Below are positions 1 through 7,441 of a DNA stretch of 64,000 nucleotides, piece after piece. The notes beneath the pieces were generated by a model that saw nothing but the letters and a program-made list of their open reading frames with translations, had not been told where the DNA came from and did no database searches. How positions within the stretch are numbered: position 1 is the first letter of the stretch; each line of letters begins with the position of its first letter. Origin of the DNA: Sphaerisporangium perillae (GTDB lineage Bacteria; Actinomycetota; Actinomycetes; Streptosporangiales; Streptosporangiaceae). The stretch is taken from assembly GCF_023276435.1 (NCBI RefSeq), contig NZ_JALLPO010000007.1:62001-126000 (forward strand). Reading direction: 5' to 3'. A program made the position numbers and the translations under genes.

Positions 1-88
1 AAAAACGCCAGGCCCTGAAACCGCCGTCGAGCGTTCCAGCCGATCACCCCCACTCAACCCCTGCAAATCACCTACTAAGGTCGCAATC

Positions 89-505
89 ATGAAAAAGCTC
101 TATTACGCGGCACACATCTACATGATCCTCGGCGTGGTCAGCGGTCTGTACTATCGCGAGCTCACCAAGTTCAACGACTTCACGGGCGACAACCAACTCG
201 GAGTGGTGCACACGCACCTGCTCGTGCTCGGAATGCTCTTCTACCTCGTCGTGCTGGCGTTGGAGAAGTTGTTCACCTTATCGGCGAGCAATCTCTTCAA
301 CTGGTCCTTCTGGGTCTACAACGCGGGTCTCGCGTTGACCGTCCTCATGATGATCATCCACGGCACCCAGACGGTCCTCGGCGCCAAGACCAGTGCGGCG
401 ATCTCCGGCATCGCCGGACTGGGGCACATCGTGCTGACCGTGGGCTTGATCCTTTTCTTCATCAACCTCGGCAAGCGGATCCCCGCCAAGAGCGGCACAA
501 TCTGA
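89..505 (+). CDS. DUF2871 family membrane protein
   Basis: Small integral membrane protein of 138 aa with four hydrophobic segments (about residues 7-22, 41-63, 75-93 and 107-127) and a basic C-terminus. Length and the N-terminal HIYMILG and central VVHTHLLVLGM patterns fit the DUF2871 family, which has no established function. Several His residues (9, 41, 43, 90, 112) lie at or inside membrane segments, so metal or heme contact is possible, but that is inference. ATG start with AAGG about 9 nt upstream. It stands alone: nothing readable lies to its left in the window, and a relic-containing gap follows. Confidence 0.85.
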   Translation: MKKLYYAAHIYMILGVVSGLYYRELTKFNDFTGDNQLGVVHTHLLVLGMLFYLVVLALEKLFTLSASNLFNWSFWVYNAGLALTVLMMIIHGTQTVLGAKTSAAISGIAGLGHIVLTVGLILFFINLGKRIPAKSGTI

Positions 506-1180
506 TCCTGTGCGGCACTACACGATCATCGCCGGCGGGTCAGATAGCAGGTAGGGACTTTCGCTCGCCGACCGTTAACGTCGCGCCCAGGCGGAAGGAT
601 CGGGTGAGCGAATCCGCGCGAGGATCCGCCACAATGACCTCGTGCGCCGATTCGATGCCGCAGGAGCCGACCTCGTTCCTGGTCAACGGGTTCGTGTGCG
701 GGTGACCAAAGAGCACCCATGGGGCGTCGTCGTGACGATCATCGGCCATGAAGACATAGGCGCGTCGATCGATGGCGCCTCGATCGACAGCTCCCACCGG
801 CTCCTGATTCAGTCGAGCCCTAGCCACTGATCCGCCTGCCCAACCAGGTAGGCCAACGGTTCGAGTCGCCCCTCGGACACACGCCGGTACCCCATGAGGC
901 GGCTGCCGGCCTGGCTGATCGATAGCCGTTCCTACCGCAGAGGATCATCAGGTTGTCCGACCGCAGGTGCAAGCTGTCACGGGATCGACGACCAACCCGG
1001 TTCGTGGTGCTCGCTACCGTGGTGGCCCAGCCCTCGGGGCGGCGCGGTGTGAGAGGTGTTCACCCAGGCCATGGAGCGATAGGGGTGCTCCTTCGCACGA
1101 TCTGGAGGTCGTCCGCCGCCGGTGAAAACCGGGTGACGTTTCGCATCACTTGCCGGAATTCTGGGCATGGGCGATGAGTT
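506..1180. other. 675-bp gap with one gene relic
   Basis: No convincing intact gene. The only protein-like signal is the S1-like fragment listed separately (642-830). The overlapping antisense reading frames are low-complexity Arg/Ala shadows. No terminator or operator was recognised. Confidence 0.5.
642..830 (+). pseudogene. Truncated S1/OB-fold-like protein fragment
   Basis: A 62-codon frame opening with GTG. Residues 11-45 (VPGQRVRVRVTKEHPWGVVV, then IIGHEDIGASIDGA) resemble small actinobacterial proteins with an S1-like beta-barrel. The similarity stops abruptly after about residue 50 (SIDSSHR) and the frame ends soon after, so this looks like a gene cut short by deletion rather than a complete gene. 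No clear ribosome binding site. The family assignment is from remembered pattern only. Confidence 0.35.
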
Positions 1181-1261
1181 TTGTCGGTGGTACCGGTCAG
1201 TCTTTGCATGACCACAACTTTTTGTGAGACCCACGGCTGGAACGCCAGCAATGACGACGTC

Positions 1262-2746
1262 ATGTCCGACAACTCCGATCGAGGTGCCGTGCCCAGCCCA
1301 CAGCTCGACTCACCTGCCAAGCCCGCGACCGCCGTTTCAGATCGAACCCCGGCCGTGATCCGACTGCTGGTGCTCGCCACGTTCGTGGTCATCCTCAACG
1401 AAACGATCATGATCAATGCGATCCCGCGGCTGATGGGCGCGCTGCACATCACCGAGCAGACCGCGCAGTGGCTCTCGACCGCCTTCATGCTGACCATGGC
1501 CGCTGTCATCCCGATCACCGGATGGTTCTTACAGCGGGTGTCCACCCGCCACGCGTACACCACCGCGATGGGTTTGTTCCTGCTCGGCACGGCGTTGGCC
1601 ACCGTCGCGCCGACGTTCGAGGTGCTGCTGGGCGCCCGCATCATCCAGGGGTCCGGGACGGCGGTGATGATGCCGCTGCTGATGACCACGCTTATGCAGG
1701 TGGTGCCCGAGGCAGACCGGGGCCGGGTGATGGGCAACGTCACCCTGGCCATCTCGGTCGCGCCCGCAATGGGCCCGGCGGTCTCGGGGGTGATCCTCCA
1801 ATTCGGGTCCTGGCGGCTGCTGTTCGCCGTGGTGCTCCCCATCGCCGCCGTGATCACATGGCGCGGACTGAAACAGCTCAAGAACGTCGGGGAGCCCCAG
1901 TTCAGCACCATCGACTGGTTGAGCGTGGTGACCGCCGCCGCCGGCTTCGGCGGCCTGGTCTACGGGCTCAGCCGGTTCGAGGGCGGTGACGTCCGCGTTG
2001 CCGCCGCGATCGTGGCGGCCGGCCTGGTGGCCATCGCCGTCTTCGTCGTCCGCCAGCTGTCGTTGCAGAAGCGCGGCGTGCCGCTGATGGACCTGCGTAC
2101 CCTGCGCCGCCGCACCTACACGGTCGCGCTGATCCTGATGTCGGTGGCCTTCATGGCGATGCTCGGCTCGATGATCTTGCTGCCGCTGTACCTGCAGAAC
2201 GTCCGCGAGCTTAGCCCTCTGCAGACCGGACTCCTCGTGATGCCGGGCGGCCTCGCGATGGGGCTGCTCGGTCCGACCGTTGGCCGCCTGTTCGACCGGT
2301 TCGGCGGCCGGGTTCTGGTCATCCCCGGCGCGATCGGAATCACGCTCGCGCTCGCTGGCTTCACCCAGGTCACGATGACCATGCCGTTCTGGCAGCTCCT
2401 CGGTCTGCACGCGCTGCTGATGGTGAGTCTGGCCGCGACCTTCACCCCGGTATTCACCCTCGGGCTTGGAGCAGTTCCACCACCGCTCTACTCTCACGCC
2501 AGCTCGATCCTGAGCACGCTGCAACAGGTCTCCGCGGCCATCGGCACCGCGCTCGTGATCACCGTGATGAGCGCGCGAGCCGATGTCCTGAGATCCGCGG
2601 GGGCCACGGAGGCGCTCGCGAACCTCGAAGGCATGCGGCTGGCCTTCATCATCGGCGCGGTGCTGTCCGTGGTCGTGGTCGTCACCGCCTTGCTCCTACC
2701 GGCTCGAGCGGACAGCGTCGGCGAGTTCGAGGGACCCGGCCGATGA
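1262..2746 (+). CDS. DHA2-family MFS drug/proton exporter
   Basis: About 494 aa from the ATG at 1262; alternative starts lie at 1208 (ATG) and 1181 (TTG). The 1262 start was preferred because the extra N-terminus is not membrane-like. It is rich in hydrophobic helices (about 14), with the DHA2 motifs NETIMINAIPRLM in helix 1, TAFMLTMAAVIPITGWF in helix 2, and GARIIQGSGTAVMMPLL followed by the DRGRVMG loop. These proteins export drugs or lipophilic solutes at the cost of the proton gradient. No TetR/MarR regulator is adjacent. A transposase relic lies directly downstream. Confidence 0.88.
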   Translation: MSDNSDRGAVPSPQLDSPAKPATAVSDRTPAVIRLLVLATFVVILNETIMINAIPRLMGALHITEQTAQWLSTAFMLTMAAVIPITGWFLQRVSTRHAYTTAMGLFLLGTALATVAPTFEVLLGARIIQGSGTAVMMPLLMTTLMQVVPEADRGRVMGNVTLAISVAPAMGPAVSGVILQFGSWRLLFAVVLPIAAVITWRGLKQLKNVGEPQFSTIDWLSVVTAAAGFGGLVYGLSRFEGGDVRVAAAIVAAGLVAIAVFVVRQLSLQKRGVPLMDLRTLRRRTYTVALILMSVAFMAMLGSMILLPLYLQNVRELSPLQTGLLVMPGGLAMGLLGPTVGRLFDRFGGRVLVIPGAIGITLALAGFTQVTMTMPFWQLLGLHALLMVSLAATFTPVFTLGLGAVPPPLYSHASSILSTLQQVSAAIGTALVITVMSARADVLRSAGATEALANLEGMRLAFIIGAVLSVVVVVTALLLPARADSVGEFEGPGR

Positions 2747-2787
2747 AACCGGCGTGACGGCGGTGAAGTGGGACGCCGTAGTCTCTC

Positions 2788-2979
2788 TTGTCGGGCGGGC
2801 TGTGCCTGCCCGACAACAAGCAGATCAAGTTCGCCGCCGCATCTGCCGGGCGGACCGTCACCATCTGGGCCGATGCCCGCAGCATCCACGTACTACTCGA
2901 AGGCCACCTGGTCCGGACGCGCCCCTCCCGGTTCTCCTGTGAGACTGGGCCTCTGAGCAGGTCTTTCCGATACCCGTGA
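2788..2979 (+). pseudogene. Transposase/integrase C-terminal relic
   Basis: A short frame whose middle (AGRTVTIWADARSIHVLL, then GHLVRTRPSRFS) resembles the beta-rich C-terminal tail of IS481/IS3-type DDE transposases. The catalytic core is absent, no terminal inverted repeats are visible, and the frame runs into unrelated codons after PSRFS. It is probably the last remnant of an insertion sequence. The exact IS family is a guess. Confidence 0.45.
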
Positions 2980-3033
2980 ACGCCGATGGACGATCTAGAA
3001 CTGGCTACGGATCAGAAGGTTCGGGGTCGCTGG

Positions 3034-3699
3034 TCAGCCTGTTCCAGTGACGCCGGGCCGCACCAGCCCGCTCTCGTAGGCGAAGGCGACGGCCTGGACC
3101 CGGTCGCGGAGGTCGAGCTTGGTGAGCATCCGGGAGACGTACGTCTTGACGGTCGCCTCGCCGAGGTAAAGCGTGGCGGCGATCTCCGCGTTGGACCGTC
3201 CCCGGGCGACCAGGCGCAGGACGTCGACCTCGCGCTCGGTGAGCGTGGCGAGTTGCGCGACGGCCCGAGGGTCGGCGCTGGGTGCCCCGGCGAACGACTC
3301 GATGACCCGCAGCGTGACCGCCGGGTCGAGCAGCGCCTTCCCGGCGGCGACGGTGCGTACCGCGTCCACCAGCTGCTCCGGCGGGGCGACCTTCAGCAGG
3401 AACCCGCTGACTCCGGCCCGTAGCGCCTGCCGGACCGCCTCGTCCTCGTCGAACGTGGTGAGGATGACGACCTTGGCGGCCGACTCGGCCAGGATGCGCC
3501 GCGCCGCCTCGATCCCGTCGCAGCGGGGCATCCGCACGTCCATGAGGACCACGTCGGGCGCGGTCCGGCGGACCTCGTCCTGGGCCTGCTGCCCGTCGGC
3601 GGCTTCGCCGACGACCTCGATGTCGGCCTGGTGGTCGAGGAGCATGCGCAGGCCGGCCCGGATCATGGCCTCGTCGTCGGCGATGACGACGCGGATCAC
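3034..3699 (-). CDS. NarL/LuxR-type response regulator
   Basis: 221 aa from a GTG start. Receiver domain at residues 1-120 with acidic pocket ADDE and phospho-acceptor Asp54 in VLMDVRMP; LuxR-type helix-turn-helix at about 150-210 (LTEREVDVLRLVARGRSNAE, then TVKTYVSRMLTKL). The switch region reads FLLKVAPPE where FLLKDAPPE is more usual. The start overlaps the stop of the upstream kinase gene by GTGA, so the two are translationally coupled and form one two-component system. The target is unknown; the divergent membrane protein gene at 5053 is a candidate by position only. Confidence 0.93.
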   Translation of the reverse strand: MIRVVIADDEAMIRAGLRMLLDHQADIEVVGEAADGQQAQDEVRRTAPDVVLMDVRMPRCDGIEAARRILAESAAKVVILTTFDEDEAVRQALRAGVSGFLLKVAPPEQLVDAVRTVAAGKALLDPAVTLRVIESFAGAPSADPRAVAQLATLTEREVDVLRLVARGRSNAEIAATLYLGEATVKTYVSRMLTKLDLRDRVQAVAFAYESGLVRPGVTGTG

Positions 3700-4907
3700 G
3701 GCCGGCTCCCGGTGGGGAAGACGGCGTGGACGGTGAAGCCGCCGTCGGGGCGCGGTCCGGCCCTGAGGGAGCCGTCGAACACGGCGACCCGTTCGCGCAT
3801 GCCGGTGAGGCCGTGCCCAGGTGTGGTGGCGGCCCGCTCGCCACCGCGGTCGTTGTCCACCGTGACGGTGACGTTCTCGGCGGTGTTCCGCAGCGTGACG
3901 ATCGTCGGCACGGTGCCGGCGTGCCGTAGGACGTTGGTCAGCGCCTCCTGGAGCACCCGGTAGGCGGAGATGTCGACCGCGCGGGGCAGGCCGGTGAAGT
4001 CGCCGTCGGTCGTCAGCTCCACCGGAAGGCCGGCGGCGCGGACCTCGGCGACAAGGTCCTCGGCCCGGGTGAGCGTCGGCTGCGACGCGGCCACCGACGT
4101 GGCGTCGCGGAGCATGCCGACCAGGGTGCGCAGCTCCTGCACCGACTCCCGGCCGAGCCGTTCGACGCCGAGCAGCATCTCGGTCTGCGGGGTGCCCGCC
4201 GGCAGGGTGGTGCGCACGGCGCCGAGCTGGAGGACCATCACGCTGATCGAGTGTGCCACCGCGTCGTGCATGTCCCGGGCGATCCTCTGCCGCTCCTCGA
4301 CCACGACGGCGTGCTCGCGCGCTTCGCGCTCGGCCTCCTGGGCGGCGGCGAGCCGGGCGAGGAGATCGGCCCGGTCCCGAAGCCGCCGCACGAGGAGGCC
4401 GACCCCCCAGGCGCCCCAGCACAGCAGGCCGAAGAAGAGGTTCTCCCAGGCCATGGCGGCGAGCCCGCTGACGGTGGATCCGGCCGTCCGCCCGGCGATC
4501 CACGTCCCGAGGCTGGCCATCAGCTGCGCCGCCAGCGGCGCCGGCCAGGATCTGCGGGCGGCGGCGAGCGCGTCCCTGCGGGACCCGGAACCACCCGATC
4601 CAGGAGTCTCGCCGCGGGCCGTTGCGGTGCCGTAGCCGGCCCAGCCGGGAGCCAGGAAGAAGGCGAGGACGGTGGCGCCGGTGGGGCCGTTCAGGCCGCC
4701 GACCACCGCGATCGGGAAGGCCAGCGCGACGATCGCGGTGCCGGTCACGGGGAAGGGGCCGGCGACGACCGCGCCGAGCACGACCGCGGCCAGCGCCGCC
4801 GCCGGAGCGGCCGGGGCGCCGGCGGAGGAACCCTCGAGGATGATCTCCGCGACCCCGATGACGGCGAGGACCGCGGCGGCTCCCCAAGGGACGATCAGGC
4901 GGGACAT
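3696..4907 (-). CDS. HisKA_3-type sensor histidine kinase
   Basis: 403 aa from ATG at 4907. The N-terminal 150 residues are hydrophobic with several short membrane helices and no large outside domain, so the sensed signal is probably in or near the membrane. The dimerisation/phosphoacceptor motif is ERQRIARDMHDAVAHSISVM (His in RDMHD), followed by a HATPase domain ending in a GHGLTGMRERVAVFDG box. Typical NarL-type partner of the response regulator downstream, which it overlaps by 4 nt. The promoter is probably shared back-to-back with 5053. Confidence 0.92.
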   Translation of the reverse strand: MSRLIVPWGAAAVLAVIGVAEIILEGSSAGAPAAPAAALAAVVLGAVVAGPFPVTGTAIVALAFPIAVVGGLNGPTGATVLAFFLAPGWAGYGTATARGETPGSGGSGSRRDALAAARRSWPAPLAAQLMASLGTWIAGRTAGSTVSGLAAMAWENLFFGLLCWGAWGVGLLVRRLRDRADLLARLAAAQEAEREAREHAVVVEERQRIARDMHDAVAHSISVMVLQLGAVRTTLPAGTPQTEMLLGVERLGRESVQELRTLVGMLRDATSVAASQPTLTRAEDLVAEVRAAGLPVELTTDGDFTGLPRAVDISAYRVLQEALTNVLRHAGTVPTIVTLRNTAENVTVTVDNDRGGERAATTPGHGLTGMRERVAVFDGSLRAGPRPDGGFTVHAVFPTGSRP

Positions 4908-5052
4908 TTCCCCAATGTAGGGCGTACGGGGTGATCGCTGGTACGGCCGTACGACGGACAGCGTGATCGTGTCGTGTCCGCCACGCGGCGGACACGGGTC
5001 GAGCCCGCAGTCGGCAGAGCCGCCCGGGTTCCCCGCCGTAGCGTTCCGGGCC

Positions 5053-5736
5053 ATGAACAACAACACCAGCCCCGCCAAGCAGGCTCTCCCCATCGCCGGC
5101 GGCGTCTCGCTCATCGCCGGCGCCGCGTTCTTCTTCACCGGCCTCGCCACGTCGCCGCCCGCCTCGGGCGATGGCAAGGCCGAGTACCTCCAGTCGCTCG
5201 CCGCCGACCCGTTCCAGACCCAGCTGTCGGCGCTGTTCCTGCACTACGGCAACCTGCTGATGGGCGTCGGCCTGCTGGCTCTGCCGTTCCTGGTCCGTGG
5301 CCGCAAGGGCAGCATCGTCACGATCGTCGGGGCGCTGCTCGGCGCGCTCGGTCTGCTGGAGACGTCCGGTTCCCTGCTGTCCGACTGGTTCCACATGGAG
5401 ATCGCCCGCAACCTGCCCATCGACCAGGCCGTCGCCCTGTCGGACAAGGTCCTCGCGCACCCGGCCCAACAGCTGGCGTTCAACCCGGGCCCGCTGGTGT
5501 CGCTCGCGCTGCTAATCACCTTCGTCGGGCTGGCCCGCGCCGGCGTGCTCGGCTGGTGGACGGTGCCGAGCATCGTGCTGGGCTACGCAGGGCTGCTGTT
5601 CATGCCGTACGACCTCCCCATCCTCCCGGCCGTCGGCACCATCCCGATGCTGGCCGTGCTGGCGGCCGCGGGCCTGCGGCTGATCTCGCGGACCCGCACG
5701 ACCGCCCGGATGCAGCCGGCGTTGGCCGTCTCGTAG
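5053..5736 (+). CDS. Multi-pass membrane protein, unknown function
   Basis: 227 aa with about six hydrophobic stretches (first helix about residues 12-32, PIAGGVSLIAGAAFFFTGLA) and short polar loops. No domain recognised. Charge pattern and length fit small actinobacterial proteins annotated only as DUF-type or hypothetical membrane proteins. It is transcribed divergently from the kinase/response-regulator pair with about 145 bp between starts, so it may be their regulatory target (inference from position). ATG start just downstream of a purine-poor leader, with no strong ribosome binding site. Confidence 0.7.
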   Translation: MNNNTSPAKQALPIAGGVSLIAGAAFFFTGLATSPPASGDGKAEYLQSLAADPFQTQLSALFLHYGNLLMGVGLLALPFLVRGRKGSIVTIVGALLGALGLLETSGSLLSDWFHMEIARNLPIDQAVALSDKVLAHPAQQLAFNPGPLVSLALLITFVGLARAGVLGWWTVPSIVLGYAGLLFMPYDLPILPAVGTIPMLAVLAAAGLRLISRTRTTARMQPALAVS

Positions 5737-5822
5737 ACGTCGGGCCCGTCGTTGGGTTCGGCAATGTCGTGAGCAGCCGATACCGGCACGCACCTTACTA
5801 TCGACGAGGCTTCTGCCCTTCC

Positions 5823-5866
5823 CTGCGGATCTGAAGGTTAGGGGCTCGAGTCCTCTCGGCCGCGCA
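5823..5866 (+). pseudogene. 3' half of a tRNA-Arg gene (att-type fragment)
   Basis: From inside the anticodon loop to the end, the sequence folds as a tRNA 3' half: loop 5823-5829, 3' anticodon strand TCTGA, variable region AGGTT, T-arm AGGGG/CCTCT with 7-nt loop CTCGAGT, then acceptor strand CGGCCGC and GCA. It resembles bacterial tRNA-Arg(ACG). The 5' half is missing: the upstream bases cannot pair with TCTGA or the acceptor strand. Loop base C54 instead of T suggests decay. Partial tRNA copies of this kind are left at the distal end of elements that integrate into tRNA genes. No intact copy is in the window. Confidence 0.6.
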
Positions 5867-5872
5867 TATGAG

Positions 5873-5910
5873 AAAGGCCCGTCACCAGGGAAAGCCTGGG
5901 ACGGGCCTTT
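5873..5910 (+). terminator. Strong hairpin terminator behind the tRNA fragment
   Basis: Perfect 11-bp outer stem AAAGGCCCGTC / GACGGGCCTTT enclosing an inner CCAGG / CCTGG stem with a GAAAG loop. The A-run and T-run at the stem edges make it usable in both directions. Its position directly behind the tRNA acceptor end fits the original tRNA gene terminator. Confidence 0.8.
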
Positions 5911-5988
5911 GTGTTCGTCCTGACAATCTCGGGATCTCGCTAACACCCCAGGACGTCTGAGACCACATGGAGTGGTGTTCCCCGGCAT

Positions 5989-6180
5989 CTATGCCCAGGG
6001 CTGGTCGACGACCCAGCTCACGTCGTCGGCCCACGAGGTCGCGCTGTCGAAGGCGTTCGAGCCGCCGTTACTGGCGATGTAGACGGTGTTGCTGTAGTGG
6101 CGGATGAACCGGTCCGGGAAGTTGTAGGAGGCGAGCGAGGTGCCCTGGCCGCTCTTGCCGGCAGGATCGTCGTGTTCTGG
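5989..6180 (-). pseudogene. AbfB (arabinofuranose-binding) domain relic
   Basis: The reading frame ends with about 60 residues of AbfB-type beta-trefoil sequence: GTSLASYNFPDRFIRHYSN, then NAFDSATSWADDVSWVVDQP and a stop. In complete proteins this module sits at the C-terminus of secreted arabinofuranosidases and other glycosidases. Upstream, the frame meets the end of the questin-oxidase-like gene at 6183 and loses similarity, so only the last third of one module survives. No start codon or signal peptide. Confidence 0.65.
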
Positions 6181-6182
6181 GA

Positions 6183-7250
6183 TCAGGAGCGGGCGTCGAG
6201 GAGCTCGGCCGCCAGGGCGGCGGCGGCTAGGGTGTCGGGGTCGCCCGTCCTGGCAAAGGAGTCGACGGCAGTGTCGGCGAGCTTGATGACGTGCTCGTCG
6301 CCGTGCTCGACCGCCCGGTGCAGCGTCTCGGCGGCCGGGTCGCTCGTGTCCGGCGCCTTCGGAAGCAGCTCGCGGGGCACGGCCTCGGCGGGCTCGTACA
6401 TCGCCACGATCGCGGCGCTCGCCGCCCAGACCGCGGACAGGCTCGGCGCCCACAACGGGCGGGGCAGCGCGGGCAGCGTGTGCAGGACGGCGTTGGGCGC
6501 GGTGGCCGTGTGGACCAGCAGCACTGGGCTGCCCTTGCCGTACGCGAGGTAGCGGACGGTGGCGGCGTCGATCAGGTCCTTGAGCCGCGCGGGCACGTCG
6601 TCGTCATCGGCCGGCGGGCGCAGCGCGGCCAGTGCCGGCGTCCAGCCAGGCACGCCGGCCAGGCGCGGGACGCGGAAGGCGATCAGGCCCTTCTGTTCCG
6701 GCAGATGTGGTATCGCAGCGAGCGCCTGTGCGGCGTCCTGCTCGCCCGCCGGCTCGGTGAGGCCGGGGAGCGTCCGCCATCGTCCCGCCCAGAACGCCAG
6801 GCCGTGCGCCAGCTCGTTCCGCGAGACCTCGGTCTCACCTGCCAGCAGCGCCCGCACAGCATGTCCCACCCGGATCACACCGTGCGTGGATCCTGCCGCG
6901 ATGCCGGGCAGCAGACGCGGCCACCATGCGGCGAGCACCTCCTGCCACGGCCGCTCGGCCAGGCTCCGGGAGAAGAACAGGGTCCAGTCCGCGATTCGCC
7001 GCCCGTCGCCGATTGCCTCGCGCCAGTTCTCGTCCCCGATCGGTTCTCCACCGGTCGGCAGCTCCCTGAGCCGGGGTACGTACTCGTCGACCCAGCACGG
7101 CACGTCGTCCTCGTGGCCTCGCCGTACCAGCACCTCCGCGACCATCGGGCCGTGGTTGGTCAGCCCGTGGTTGCCTTCCTCGTCCCCACCGAACTCGGGC
7201 CCCATGCGGTGCAGCCGGTCATACGCCTCGTTCAGAACATCCCTGTCCAT
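6183..7250 (-). CDS. Questin oxidase-like protein (DUF4243)
   Basis: 355 aa. The N-terminal NHGLTNHGPMVAEVL and the central WWPRLLPGIAAGSTHGVIRV match the conserved NH..PM and LLPG..AG.THG.IR patterns of the questin oxidase-like family, named after a fungal Baeyer-Villiger-type enzyme acting on anthraquinones. The bacterial members have no proven substrate. No cofactor-binding Rossmann motif is visible, as is usual for the family. Single gene; it abuts the AbfB relic downstream. ATG start. Confidence 0.75.
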   Translation of the reverse strand: MDRDVLNEAYDRLHRMGPEFGGDEEGNHGLTNHGPMVAEVLVRRGHEDDVPCWVDEYVPRLRELPTGGEPIGDENWREAIGDGRRIADWTLFFSRSLAERPWQEVLAAWWPRLLPGIAAGSTHGVIRVGHAVRALLAGETEVSRNELAHGLAFWAGRWRTLPGLTEPAGEQDAAQALAAIPHLPEQKGLIAFRVPRLAGVPGWTPALAALRPPADDDDVPARLKDLIDAATVRYLAYGKGSPVLLVHTATAPNAVLHTLPALPRPLWAPSLSAVWAASAAIVAMYEPAEAVPRELLPKAPDTSDPAAETLHRAVEHGDEHVIKLADTAVDSFARTGDPDTLAAAALAAELLDARS

Positions 7251-7441
7251 AACGCTCCCTCAGCGTTTGAAGCGCCACTCAGGACCGGCGATCAGAAATC
7301 ATCCGCACGGTCACCCTGCCGGACCGTTCACCGCCGTGGCAATGCCGGACCTCGCCGCAGCCTATCCCGCTACGATCTCGTGCAGGTGTCGACGCTGCCT
7401 CAGACCTCGGTCTGCTCGCTTTCCGTGGTCCCGTCGCTCGG

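Noticed and set aside
840-890. tRNA-like T-arm near GGTTCGAGTCGCC
   Set aside because: No acceptor or anticodon stems can be formed around it.
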